Assembly (NCBI RefSeq): GCF_019393635.1
Contig: NC_057861.1
Coordinates: forward strand, 356,215,953-356,279,952
Origin: Dromiciops gliroides
Lineage: Eukaryota > Chordata > Mammalia > Microbiotheria > Microbiotheriidae
Length of the DNA stretch: 64,000 nt
Direction of reading: 5' to 3'
A program made the translations under genes and the position numbers. This document shows, in pieces, positions 36,981 through 49,239 of the stretch. Numbering within the stretch: position 1 is the first letter of the stretch; each line of letters begins with the position of its first letter. Under the pieces are notes generated by a model. That model did not search any database, was not told where the DNA came from, and was given only the letters and a program-made list of their open reading frames with translations.

Positions 36981-37527
36981 ATCATCAATCAATTCTCATC
37001 TTCATCCAGTCATCATCAATCCATAAATCAACCATCATTACCACCATCATCATCTTACATTACTCTTGCCTCTGCTTCAAAATTGTTTTCCCAGTTACTA
37101 TTGTTAACTGTTTCCCTCCATCCAATTCCCTCCCCATGATATTTACTCTATTTTCTATCTTCTTTTATCCTGTCCCTCTTCAAATGTATTTTACTTCTGA
37201 CTTCCCGCTCTCCCACTCTGCCCTCTCTTCTTTCCTCCCTCCTTCCTTTTACCTACTTTCCTGGAGGGATAGAAAGATGACTTCATGCAATTGAGTGTGT
37301 ATGTTATTCCTTCCTTGAGCTAACTCTGATGAGAGTAAGGTCTTTGATCTAATTCTGATGAGTGTTAAGGCTCATTCACTGCCCCACTCCTCCCTCATCT
37401 CTCCCAAAACTCCATAAACTTTTTCCTGATTCTTTCACATGAGATTTCACCCCATTCTACCTCTCCTCTTCCCCCTCCCCCAGTCAAATCCTCTACCCCC
37501 TTAATTTTACCCTAAAGATGTCATAAT

Positions 37528-37685
37528 GGGGTGGCTAGGTGACACAGTAGACAAAGCACCAGCCCTGTATTGAGAAGGACCCAAGCCCAAATCTGGCCTC
37601 AGACATGACACTCACCAACTCCACAACCCCAGGCATTCCATCCAAACCTGACCACCCGACAAAAAAAAAATTATAAACAAAAAAT
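37528..37685 (+). mobile_element. Old SINE embedded in HAL1-like spacer (copy B)
   Basis: GGGGTGGCTAGGTGACACAG head, TGGCCTCAGACATGACACTC body and ACAAAAAATAAATGCTTTAC tail. It sits at the same element position and shares derived changes with the SINE at 47,442. Confidence 0.85.
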
Positions 37686-37874
37686 AAATGCTTTACAGAT
37701 ATCATCCCTTCAAAATAATTCCCATCTGTGTCATCTGTCTAAATTTACTTCTATCATCTGCCCCAACACTGAGAACGTTCTTATGAGTTAGACATATCTT
37801 CCCATGTATGAATGTAAACAGTTTAACCTTTTAACATCCCTCATGATTTCTTTTTCATGTTTACCTTTTTATAC

Positions 37875-38785
37875 TTCTCTAGGGTCTTGTATTTGAAAGT
37901 CTAATGTTCTATTCAGTTCAGGTCTTTTCATCACAAATACCTAAAAGTTCTCTTTTTCATTGAAGTCCCATTTTTCCCCTGAATGATTACACTCAGTTTT
38001 GCTGGGTAAGTGATTCTTGGTTTTAATCTCAATTCCTTTGCCCTCTAGAATATCATACTCCAAGCTTTCTGATCCTTTGAGGTAGAAGCTACTAAATATT
38101 GTGATATACTGACTGTGGCTCCACAGTACTTGAATTGTTTCTTTCTGGCTGCTTGCAATATTTTCTTCTTCACCTTGGAGCTCTGGAATTTGGCTTTAGT
38201 ATTCCTGGAAGTTTTCCTTTTGTGATTTCTTTCAGGGGGTGATTGGTGGATTCTTTCAAATTCTGTTTTGTCTTCTGTTTCTATAATATCAGGGAAATTT
38301 CCCCTAACAATCCCTTGGAATATGATGTCTTTTTTTGATCATGGTTTTCAGGTAGTCCAATAATTTTCAAATTGTTTCTCCTAGATCTACTTTCCAGGTC
38401 AGCAGTTTTTTCCAAGAAGATATATCATGTTGCCCTCCTTTCGATTTGCTTTATTGTGTGTTGGTTTCTCTTAAAATCACTAGCTTCCATTTGGTCAATC
38501 CCAATTCTAAGGCAATTATTTTCCTCAGGGAGCTTTTCCATTTGGCTTTACCAGCTGTTGATTTTTTTCTCATGACTTTCCTGCATCACTCTCATTTTTT
38601 CCTCTACCTCTCTTACTTTATCTTCAAAATCTTTTGTGAGCATTTCTATGGCCTGAGACCAATTCATATTTTACTTGGAAGCTTTAGATGTATAACCCCT
38701 GACATTGCTTTCCTCTTCTGAGGGTGCACCTCAATCTTCCTTCTCACTAAAGAAACTTTCTTAGTCTGCATCTTTCTATGTCTAT
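37875..38785 (-). pseudogene. Broken ORF1-like gene in HAL1-like copy B
   Basis: The region aligns by layout with the ORF1-like part of the copies at 2,600 and 47,755 (shared AATATCATACTCCAAGC and ACTTTCCAGGTCAG stretches on the plus strand). The frame is broken, so no protein is expected. Confidence 0.65.
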
Positions 38786-39438
38786 TCATCTTGCCCACCT
38801 ATTTTTTGAATTTTAACTCCTTCTTAAAGTTGGGCACTACTTCCAGGCTGTACTATCCCAAGCTTCAGGGGTTCCAAGATTGTACAATTTAAGGAGTGGT
38901 AGGTTCTTCATTCACCTGGCCTGTGATCTGGACTGTAAATAACCCCAAGTCTACTTATTCTTCAACCAGGAAAGAAATTTTTTTCACTTGGTTGATAGCT
39001 CAGGTGAATCTGCAACCCTCTCCCACCTGCATCTGCCACTCAGGATTGCCTCCTGGTTGCCAGAAGCTGGGGTAGAACACCCAAATTTTACCTCAGCTCC
39101 AGCAGAGAACTCTGTATTCGCCCCTAGCCAACCACTTGACCCTCTCACCAGACCTTGTGCTTAGTCCCAGAAGATGCTGGTGCTGTCGCCAATTCAGAAG
39201 CTCTGGGGATAGATTTATTTGCTGTGACCTTCCTGGGGCTGGATTTGTATCAGCTCAGCTCATGTCTGGGCGTCCAGGCTGGGACTGGATCTGTGTCAGC
39301 ATGAACATGGGGTTGAGCTCCACTCCCACCCTGGGACAGAAGCCCCCTCCTGCCAAACTTCTAAGCTGTTTTTGGATTGAAAATATTCATTCCATCCTTT
39401 TGTGGGTTCTACTGCTCCAGGAATTCTAATTGAGCAGG

Positions 39439-41414
39439 TTGTGCTCTGATATATACTAGTACTTCACACAATCAACACAATGTTACATGCAAAAAAAGAT
39501 ATTCTACTCATGAATGGGAATACAGAAAAGCAATGATGTATAGTATATACTATGTTCTGATAATAGTTTTCAGTAACAAACAATAACACCTTCCAGGGAG
39601 GTCTGTCCTTTTCTTATATAAAATGCATCAACCAACATTCAAAAACAAAAGAAAATTATTGCTAAAAACAAAGTAGAGAGCACTTTGGTTCTTTTTGAAA
39701 ATATTGTTATAATTGTTTAGATATAATATAATCCCTCTAAATCTCAAAAGCTATATTCATCCCTATCAACCCATTCCAACAAATAGAATATGCAACAGAT
39801 ATTGTTTCCTACTTTTAAGCAAATGAAACAATGGAAGCCTTTGAAAATCAGCTGCAACTACCTGAAATGACATTTCAAAAATAACTTGCTTATCAGGTTC
39901 TTTTTCCCCTTGGCTCCACTGCTGTCAATGTTATAAAGGCAGACAGCTGCATCTAGGCCTACCATGTACTGTAATTTCCAAGTTTTCCCTGCCACAAATA
40001 GTGTACATACTCAGCCTGGAAGAAGCCTCTCTGAGATTCCCCTCGGGCTACAAAACAATCAAAGTAAGGAGAGCAGGAGCCAAAGGACTTCTACAACAGG
40101 CACTTGGCTGACATCTAGTTTCCTGTGTACATCTTTACCCTAGTTTATTTGTCTTTCCCTTTCACAAAGTGAACATAAAGCATTTTAAAGCAATGAGAAT
40201 CATACAAATCCCTAATATAATAATAAATTTGTAAACTACTGTAGATCACTTATAAGTTAGCTTCCATAGTCATGACCATAGCCTCATATTCTTTATGACT
40301 TTAAGGAATTACAGTTTTTATAATCAATCAAAAAATTCAGAAAACTTTATAATATTAAATAAAATGAGAATCAGTCCAACTGGCCACTCACAATTAGATT
40401 ATCCTGTTCAGGAAAATGGGAAAAGAGATGAGAAATCAAGTGAAAACTCATTCTACCTGTCATCTATACTACATAAAACTAGAAGAATCAGTAGGGGTAT
40501 CAGTCCAGATCCTTATACCTTGCTTATGCTATTTGATAACTAATTCTTCATTTGGCTCCGTTCCTTTTTTGGCAGTGACACTTTATTCTATTTATCTAAA
40601 AACCATTGTGGAGTATTTAATGAGATAATTGTTCAACTGCCATCATAGTGGTTTTTTTTATATATTTCTTACCCATATGTTTTATCTTTACAATCTCCCT
40701 ACAGACAGATGATAGATAAATAGATAGATAGATAGATAGATTTTTTTCAGTCTCCAAGAAATGAATTACCCTCAAATAGCATTATTCTAAGTGTATTCTT
40801 CAATGCATGGTACATCCAAGTCCTCTTATCAGCTCATAGTATTCAACAGGTCAAAAGTTCAGAAGTTCAATTCTCTCCTACTGTTTCTTATAAAAAACAG
40901 CAAGGTTTTTGCCCAGTGTTTCTAAATTGCAACAACCTCCAAAGTAATAATAATAACTAACATTCACATAGCACTTATCATATGCCAAAGACAATGTGCT
41001 CTGAATTTATTATCTTATTTGTTCGTCACAACTACTGTGATAGGTAGGCACTGTTAGCAAGCTGCATGTGTATCACAGCCTTTCTGGTATAAAGAAAATG
41101 GTAATTTAAAGCAATACTAGGAGAGTACCTTTTGCTCTTCTGTGTCTCTCACATGCTTAAAAACACCCAAAACACACACATATGCACACTTAATGACTAT
41201 TAATTTCACATGTAAAAGGGAATACTTCCAAAAAAAGTGACAGTTAATGCTGTACAATTACAAAAAAATAGTATGTGGAGGATAAAGGAAAATATATAAG
41301 AAGATTATTTATTCCTAATTCTTTTTGGAGGTGAGAGGTACACAACCATAGAATATTGTATATATGTTCAGGATTTTTTGCTATATTGATTGTCTTAATT
41401 GACTTCGTATCTTT
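39439..41414. other. Mostly unique sequence
   Basis: 40,950-41,060 is a MIR-like minus-strand remnant (TAACATTCACATAGCACTTA, TTATTATCTTATTTGTTC). A (GATA)n run lies at 40,709-40,741. 39,900-40,160 is relatively GC-rich and repeat-free, but no exon structure could be supported. Confidence 0.4.
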
Positions 41415-42239
41415 CCTCTTTTTTCTTTTTTTAAATTTTATTTAGAATTTTCCCCATTACATGTAAAAAAAATTTAAAAAACAATTTTCCCATTGATTTC
41501 ATAAAATTTTGTGTTCTAAATTTTCTTCCTCCCTCCCTCATCAACCCTCCCTATGGAATCAAGCAATTAAATATAAGTAAGACATGTGAAGTTATGCAAA
41601 ACATCTTCACATTAGTCAGGTTGTGAAAGAAAATAGAAAAAATAACTTTAGAAAGAGTAGCTAAGAAATAAAATTATACTTCAATCTGTATTCAGATATG
41701 ATCAGTTCTTCCTCCATTGACTTCATTTTTCATATATCCTTCTGATATCATCCTGCACATCATTTTTTATTTAAATTTTTTCAAGTTACATGTAAAGATA
41801 GTTGTCGACTTTTGTTTATATAAGCTTCCCAATTTCAGATTTTTCTCCTTCCCTCCCCTCCCTCCCCTCCCTCCCCCTTCCCCTAGACAGCAGGTAATCT
41901 GAAATAGGTTTATATATATATATATATATATATAGAAATATAGAAATATTATATAGAAATATATAATATATAAATAGGTTTATATATATATACACACACA
42001 TACATATATAGCATTAAACATAGTTCTGTATTATTCATGTTATAAGAGAAAAATCAGAGCAATGAGGAAAAACCGCAAAATAGAAAAACAACAGCACCAA
42101 AAACAAAAGAAATAGTATGGTTCAATCAGCATCTATACTCCATGGTTCTTTTTTTCCCTAGATTTGGAGATCCTCTTCCATCATGAGTCCCCTGGAACTC
42201 TTCTGTACCACTGCATTGGTGAGAAGAATATAGTGCATC

Positions 42240-44762
42240 ACAGTAGATCAACACACAATGTTGATGATACTGTGTACAATGTTCTTCTGGTTCTGCTCAT
42301 CTCATTCATCATTAGCCTGTGCAAGACCCTCCAGGTTTCTCTGAAACCCTCCTGCTCATCATTTCTTACAACACAATAGTATTCTATTGTATTCATATAC
42401 CACAACTTGTCCAGTCATTCCCCAATTAATGGGCATCCCCTCAAATTCCAATTCCTTGCCACCACATAAAGAGTAGCTATAAATATTTTTGTACATGTGG
42501 GTCTTTTTCCCTTTTCCATGATCTCTTGGGGGAAAAGAACCAAAAGTGGTATTGCTGGGACAAAGGGTATGCACAGATTTATAGCCCTTTGGGCATAATT
42601 CCAAATTGCTCTCCATAATGATTGGATCCGTTCACAGCTCCACCAACAATGCATTAGTTTCCCAATTTTTCCACAGCTTTTCCAACATTTATTATTTTCC
42701 TTTTTTGTCCTTTTAGCCAATCTTATAGGTGTCAGGTGGTACCTCAGAGATGTTTTAATTTGCATCTCTATAATCATTAGTGCTTTAGAGCAGTTTTTCA
42801 TATGGGAATAGATAGCTTTGATTTCTTCATCAGAAAACTGCCTGTTCATTTCCTTTGACCATTTCTCAATTGGGGAATGAATTGGATTCTTATAAATTTG
42901 ATTTAATTCTCAATATATTTTAGAAATGAGGCCTTTATCAGAAGTACTGGCCATAAAAAATTGTTTCCCAGCTTTCTGCCTCCCTTATTATTTTGGAAGC
43001 ATTGCTTCTGTTTGTACAAAAACTTTTCAATTTAATGTAATTGAAATCATCCCTTTTGCATTTCATAATATTCTCTATCTCTTGTTTGGTCATAAACTGT
43101 TCTCCTTTCCAAAGATCTGAAAGGTAGACTATTATTTTCTCTCCTAATTTACCTCTGGTATCACCTCTTATGTCTAAACCATATATCCATTTTGACCTTA
43201 TTTTAGTATAAGGTGTAAGATATTGGTCTATGCCTAATTTCTGCCATACTATCTTCCAGTTTTCCCAGCAGCTTTTGTCAAATACTGAGTTCCTATCCCA
43301 GAAGCGAGAGTCTTTGGGTTTATCAAACACTATATTACTAGTTTCATTTACTACTGTGTTTCCTGGCCTAGGCTATTCCATTGATCCTACACTCTATTTC
43401 TTAGCCAGTACCAGATAGTTTTCATGACTGCCGCTTTAGAGTAAAGCTCCAGGTTTGGTACTGCTAACCCACCTTCCTGTGCACTTTTCTTCATTATTTC
43501 CCTTGATATTTTTGACTTTTTGTTTTTCCAGATGAATTTTATTATTATTTTTTCTAGCTCTATAAAGTAATTTTTAGGTAGTTTGATTGGTATGGCACTG
43601 AATAAGTAAATTAATTTAGGTAGTCTTGTAATTTTTACTATATAGGCTCTGCCTATCCATGAGCAATTGATATATTTCCAATTATTTAGATCTGATTTGA
43701 TTTGTGTGAAGAGTGTTTGGTAGTTGTGTTCATAGAGTTCCTAGGTTTGTCTTGGCAAGTAGACTCCCAAGTATTTTATGTTATCTACCATTACTTTAAA
43801 TGGAATTTCTCTTTATATCTCTTGCTGCTGGACTTTGTTGGTCATGTATAGAAATGCTGATGATTTATGTGGATTTATATTATATCCTGCTACTTTGCTA
43901 AAGTTGTTAATTGTTTCAAGTAATTTTTGAGTTGATTCTCAAGGATTCCTTACGTATACCATCATATCATCTGCAAAGAGTGATAGTTTTATTTCCTCCT
44001 TGCCTGTTCTAATTCCTTTAATTCCTTTATCTTCTCTGATTGATAAGCTAACATTTCTAGTACAATATTACATAATAGGGGTGATAATGGACATCCCTGT
44101 TTCACCCCTGATCTTATTGGGAAGGCCTACTTTTTCTGCCTTTCTACATTTGACTATGATGTTTTTGTGGCCTAAATACATGGTCAATTTTTGAAAATGT
44201 GCCATGTACTTCTGAGAAAAAGGTATATTCCTTTCTATCCCCATTCAATTTTCTCCAGACATCTATCATGTCTAACTTTTCTAGTAATCTACTGATCTCT
44301 TTCACTTCTTTCTCAATTATTTGTCGGCTAGATTTATCTAATTCTGGGAGGGGGAGATTCAGATCCCCCACTAGTATAGTATTACTGTCTAATTCCTCTT
44401 GTAACTCATTTAACTTCTCCTCTAAGAATTTGGATGCTATACCACTTGGCGCATACATATTTAATATTGATATTACTTCATTATCTATAGTACATTTTAG
44501 CAAGATGTAGTTTCCTTCCTTATCTCTTTTAATGAGATCTATTTTTGCCTGCACTTTGTCTGAGATAAGGATTGCTACCCCTGTTTTTTTGACTTTAGCT
44601 GAAGCATAATATATTCTGCTCCAGCCTTTTACCTTTACTCTATGTGTATCTCTCTGCTTTGATTGTGTTTCTTGTAATTCCACTCTGCAATTTGCTTCTG
44701 TTTTATAGCAGAGTTCATCCCATTCATATTCACAGTTATTAGTACTGTCTATTCCCATCCAT
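42240..44762 (-). pseudogene. L1 ORF2, internally deleted and broken
   Basis: The endonuclease part (44,144-44,758) retains [26 protein letters not shown] and KIDHV. At 44,125-44,132 the sequence jumps from the end of the endonuclease into the reverse transcriptase (GGCCTTCCCAATAAG), skipping the equivalent of about 58,556-59,832 of the intact L1. The downstream C-terminal domain has frame breaks. The deletion removes the endonuclease catalytic SDH and the N-terminal half of the polymerase. Confidence 0.88.
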
Positions 44763-45351
44763 TCTATTTACCCCCTGTGTACATTTTCCCACTTCTTTCA
44801 CCCTATTCCTCCTCACCTCCGTGCCTTACCCCTGCCTCCCCCAATCTGCCCTCCCTTTTTATCACCGCCCTCCCTTTTCTTTACCCTTTTCTCCCTTGCT
44901 TTTGTCCTCCCTTCTATAAGTAGCCCCTTTCCCTTCCCCTTTTACTTCCTTAAAGAATGAGCTAAGTTTCTTTATCCCAATGAACGTATATGTTATTCCC
45001 TCTTTGAATCAAATCTGATGAGGGTAGGGTTGAAACAAAGTTCACCCCTCTATTCTTTCCCTCTATTGTAATAGGTTTTTTTTTTTCACCTCTTCATATG
45101 ATGTGATTCACTCCATTCCACCTCCCCTTTCCTCTCCTCCCCATAGACTCCCTTGTTAACCATTCAATTTTCTTTCTATCATCACATCAAAGACAATTTA
45201 TATTTATATCCTCTCTGTATAGTCCTTCTCTCTGCCCAAGTACATTTACAATTCTTAAGAGTTGTGAGTCTTATCTTCCCGTGCAGGGACGTAAACACTT
45301 TAACCTAATTGAGTAACTTCTTTTTTCCCTCTGTTTACCTTTTTAAACTTC

Positions 45352-46453
45352 TCAGGAGTCTTGTATGTTAAGATCAAATTTTCTATTCAGTTCTGGTCTT
45401 TTCCTCAGGAAACATTGAAAGTCTCCAGTGTCATTGAATGTCCATCTTTTCCCCTGAAAGAGAATGATCAGTTTTGCTGAGTAATAGATTCTCGGCTGCA
45501 ATCCAAGCTCCTTTGCCTTCCGGAATATCATATTCCAAGCCTTGCAGTCCTTTAATGTTGAAGCTGCCAGGTCCTGAGCAATCCTGACTGTGACTCCATG
45601 GTAGATTCTTTCAATGATTATTTTATCCTCTGATTCTATGATATCAGGGAAGTTCTCCTTAATAATTTCCTGGAATATGGTGTCTAGATTTTTTTTCTGA
45701 TCATCGCTTTCAGGAAATCCAATGATTCTCAAATTGTCTCTCCTGGATCTATTTTCCAGATCAGTTGTCTTTCCAATGAGGTATTTCACATTTTCTTCTA
45801 TTTTTTCATTCTTTGGATTCTGCTTGACTGATTCCTGGTATCTCGTGGATTCCTTTTCTTCCAACTGTCCAATTTTAATTTTTAAGGCATTGTTTTCTTC
45901 AATGAGATTATGCACCTTTTTTCCATTGGGCCAGATGAATTTTTTTGTTTGTTTTGTTTTTTTTGTTTTGTTTGTTTTGTTTTGTTTGTTTGTTTTTGCA
46001 TGAAATGGGGGTTAAGTGACTTTCCCAGGGTCACACAGCTAGTAAATGTCAAGTGTCTGAGGCTGGATTTGAACTCAGGTACTCCAGAATCCAGGACAGG
46101 TGCTTTATCCACTTTGCTACCTAGTCACCCCCTAGATGAATTTTTAAGGAATTGTTTTCTGCAGTCAATCTTTCTGCTTCCTTTTCTAAGCTGCTGATTC
46201 TTTTTTCATAGTTTTCTTGTTTTTCTTTCATTTCTCTCCCCATTTTTTCTTCTACCTCTCTCAATTGATTTTTAAAATCCTTTTTGAGCTCTTCCAGGAA
46301 GGCTTTTTGTTCTTGAGACCAACTCACCTTCCCTCGTGAGGCTTCACATGTAGGCAATTTGAGGGTATTGTCCTCATCTGAGTTTGTGTTTGCTTCTTCC
46401 CTGTTGATACAGAAGCTCTCCATGGAGAGGGCTCTTTTTTGCTTCTTACTCAT
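45352..46453 (-). pseudogene. L1 ORF1 interrupted by a SINE
   Basis: N-terminus MSKKQKRALSMESFC, coiled coil, then after the SINE HNLIEENNALKIKIGQ and the RRM/C-terminal region (DLENRSRRDNLRIIGFPE, KRPELNRKFDLNIQDS). The coiled coil contains only one copy of the 21-residue unit that is tripled in the intact L1. The SINE and additional frame breaks inactivate it. Confidence 0.88.
45945..46133 (-). mobile_element. SINE in L1 ORF1 (WSINE1-like)
   Basis: A long TTTG/TTTTG-rich tail (45,945-46,000) is followed by a reverse-complement SINE. Duplication AGATGAATTTTT at 45,933-45,944 and 46,134-46,145. Confidence 0.93.
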
Positions 46454-47441
46454 TATTGCAGCTTATTTATTTTTTACATTGAGGTCTGCTCTGGGGGCAG
46501 CAGGGTCCCTGTTTTGAGCTTCTTGTGCTTTCTTGTGCCTTTATGGTATGTGGAGTTACCCCACCCTGCACTTCCTGTCTGAGCGCACTTTGATCAGTGG
46601 GCCTAGTCACACCTATCCTGTTTGTGGCCCTCCATCTGACAACTTGCCCTCTCCTCTGGTGCAGGTAGGTTTTTCCACTGTCCTGCTGGGCCACCAGATT
46701 TTTGAGCTAGGATCCAGGGGCCTCAGTTGCTCATCTGTGGCCTGCAGTTTCCTACTGACTTACCCTATCCCCCTCAGCGCTGGGCTGCTGGCCTATGCTA
46801 CGACTCCCTTTTTCTCGAGTCATACTGACCTTTCCTGAAGTCTTCTAAATTATCTCTGGTTGGAAGACTGTGTCTCCCTGTCTCTTTGTAGGTTCTGTAG
46901 TTTCAGAATCCGTCCAGAGGCTGGATTTAATATTCTTTTTGAGGGAACAGAAGGAGAGCTCAGGCAGCTTGCTGATTCCTCTCCACCATCTTGGCTCTGC
47001 CTCCACATTATTTCTTTCACAATTATTATTGCTAATTGTATTAGTCTACATCTTATTCCCTCCCCTTAATATTCACTTTATTTTCTATCTTCCTTCACCC
47101 TATCCCTCTTCAAATTTGTTTTGCTTTTTAATGCTTCCTCCCCCAATATACCCTCCTTCTTTCCCCTCTCCCCACCCTTAAGCCCTTCCCCTCCCAATTT
47201 CCCTTAGGGAAAAATATATTATTATACCCATTTGAGTGTGTATGTTATTCCCCCTTTGAACCAATTCTGATGAGAGTAAGGTTTGCTCACTCCCCTACTC
47301 CTTCCCCAACTTCCCCTCCACTCCATAAGCTTTTTCTTGTTTCTTTCATATGAGCTATTTTCCCCCAGTCTGCCTCTCCCTTTCCCTTTCTTCCAGTGCA
47401 TTCCTCTTATCCCTTAACTTTATTTTAAAGAAGTCATCATT

Positions 47442-47575
47442 GGGCAGCTAGATGACACAGTGGACAAATCACCAACCCTGGACCCAGGAAGCCCGAGCCT
47501 ACATCTGCCCCCAGACATAAGCAACCCCAACCTGCTTGGCCCGCAAAAAACCAAGGATGAACAAAAAATAAATAC
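47442..47575 (+). mobile_element. Old SINE embedded in HAL1-like spacer (copy C)
   Basis: GGGCAGCTAGATGACACAG head and ACAAAAAATAAATACTTTA tail. Same site and shared derived changes (for example GTGGACAAA for GTGGATAAA) as the SINE at 37,528. Confidence 0.85.
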
Positions 47576-47754
47576 TTTATAGATATCCCTTCATATTCAA
47601 TTCACACCAGTGCCCTCTGTTTAAGTGTATTCCTTTCAGCTGTCCTAATACTGAGCAAGTTCTTATGAGTTAAAATTATTATTTTTCCACATAGGAATGT
47701 AAACAGTTTAATCTTTTAATATCCATCATGATTTCTTTTCCCTGTTAACCCTTT

Positions 47755-48739
47755 TATTCTTCTCTAGGGTCTTGTACTTGAAAGCCAAATGTTCTATTCA
47801 GTTGAGGTCTTTTCATCACAAATGCCTTAAAGTCCTCTTTTTCATTTAAGTCCCATATTTTCCCCTGAAAGATTATAATCAGTTTTGCTGGCTATGTGAT
47901 CCTTGGTTGTAGTCCCCATTCCTTTACCCTCTGGAATATCATATCCCATGCCCTCTAGTTCTTTAATGTAGATGCTGCTAGATCTTGTGTTATCCTTACT
48001 GTACCTCCACAGTATTTGAATTCCCTTTTTCTGGCTGCTTGCAATATTTTCTCCTTGATCTGGGATCTCTGGAATTTGGGTATAATAATCCTGGAAGTTT
48101 TCCTTTTGGGATGTCTTTCAGAAGGTGATTAGTGGATTCTTTCAATTTCTTTTTTAACTTCTACTTCTAGCATATCAGGGCACTTTTGCCTGGCAATTTC
48201 TTGAAAGATGCTGCATAAATTCTTATTTTGGTTATGGTTTTCAGGTTATCCAATGAGTTTCAAATTATCTCTCCTGCATCTATTTTCCAGGTCAGCTGTT
48301 TTTCCAAGGAGATATTTCACATTGCCCTCTATTTTTTTCATTCATTTAGATTTGCTTTATTTTCTTGGTTTCTCATAAAGTCACAAGCTTCCACTTGTTC
48401 AATGCTAATTCTTAGGCAATAATGTTCTTCAGAGAGCTTTTGTATCTCCTTTCCCATTTGGCTTTTCAAGCTACTGACTTTTTTGTCATGACTCTTCTGC
48501 ATGACTCTCCTTTCTCTTTCCATTCTTTCCTCCATCTCTCTAAATCTTTCTTCTATCTTTCCTACTTTCTCTTCAAAGTTCCTTTTGAACACTTTCATGG
48601 ACTGAGACCAATTCATATTTTTCTTGGAAGCTTTGAATGTTAGAGCTTTGACTTTGTTATTTTCTTCTGAGGGTGTATTCTGGTGTACCTTTCCTGCAAA
48701 GAAGCTTTCTATTGTCCGCTGCTTTCTCTGCTTACTCAT
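47755..48739 (-). pseudogene. Broken ORF1-like gene in HAL1-like copy C
   Basis: Starts MSKQRKQRTIESFFAGK, then SEENNKVKALTFKASKKN and NWSQ, followed by a charged coiled-coil stretch (48,338-48,640). The homologue of the start is visible in copy A (ESFYGEK). The frame is lost in the RNA-binding part. Confidence 0.78.
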
Positions 48740-49239
48740 CTTGACCCAGAAGCAGATGTCTGATTAAAATCTGATTCTCTATGGCCTGAAGCTTGTTGTG
48801 CCTGTGCTCCTCCCCAACTCGGCCTCCATCAGTCAAATCAGCCCACTGGACCACAACCTGGATGCTTCCCCTCCAACTTCAGTGGAGACCACAGCCACTT
48901 CACACCAACCAACCATTGAAACCAATCACTTGTTCAGAAGCTGAGTCTCAGAAGAAGCTGCTGGCTCTGAAGACTTCAAGGCCCTGGAGACATGGTCTTT
49001 TCCGGGCTGTGTCTGCAGTGACGCCAAACTCTTCTCTCAGCCTGAACAACAGGTGGTCCCAAAATTAAGCTGTCTTTGACTGCAAAATAGTCTCACTCTG
49101 TTCTTTTGTGGGTTGGGTTGCTCTAGGAGTTGTCTTATGGCATTATTTTTGGAGGTTTGTGAATGGTTTGTCAGAAGTTCAGGGGATTCACAGCCTTTCC
49201 TTTACCATTGTGGTCCCTGCCCCTCCTCTTTTTTCTTTT

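Larger units (their letters stand above)
36349..39425 (-). mobile_element. HAL1-like element, copy B
   Basis: The minus strand reads 5'UTR (about 38,790-39,425), ORF1-like region (37,875-38,785), spacer with an embedded old SINE (37,528-37,685), a very short ORF2 remnant and 3' end (36,349-36,810). Flanks CTAATTTAGCAGG (36,336-36,348) and CTAATTGAGCAGG (39,426-39,438) form a 13-bp duplication with one mismatch. 36,811-37,075 is foreign to the element and includes a MIR-like stretch and ATC repeats. No endonuclease or reverse transcriptase is present. Confidence 0.78.
41765..47003 (-). mobile_element. L1 with full 5' end and internal ORF2 deletion, inside HAL1-like copy C
   Basis: The minus strand has a 5' start GAGGCAGAGCCAAGATGG (47,003), 5'UTR, ORF1 (46,453-45,352), spacer, ORF2 and a 3'UTR to about 41,765. 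ORF2 lacks about 1.27 kb. Flanks CACATCATT (41,756-41,764) and CACATTATT (47,004-47,012) are the duplicated target. A SINE interrupts ORF1. Same lineage as the intact L1 at 55,588 but clearly older. Confidence 0.9.
41430..49224 (-). mobile_element. HAL1-like element, copy C, split by an L1
   Basis: The pieces 41,430-41,768 (3' end) and 47,004-49,224 (spacer, ORF1-like region, 5'UTR) form one element of about 2.56 kb. A perfect 15-bp duplication CCTCTTTTTTCTTTT lies at 41,415-41,429 and 49,225-49,239. Read on the element strand, the target is TTTT/AAAAG, the classic L1 endonuclease site. ORF2 is essentially absent. An old SINE lies at 47,442-47,575. The 5.2-kb L1 insertion at 41,765-47,003 separates the pieces. 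Confidence 0.85.

Noticed and set aside
44115-44140. Splicing as the cause of the ORF2 gap
   Set aside because: The bases at the two edges do not give a convincing GT...AG intron when compared with the intact L1.
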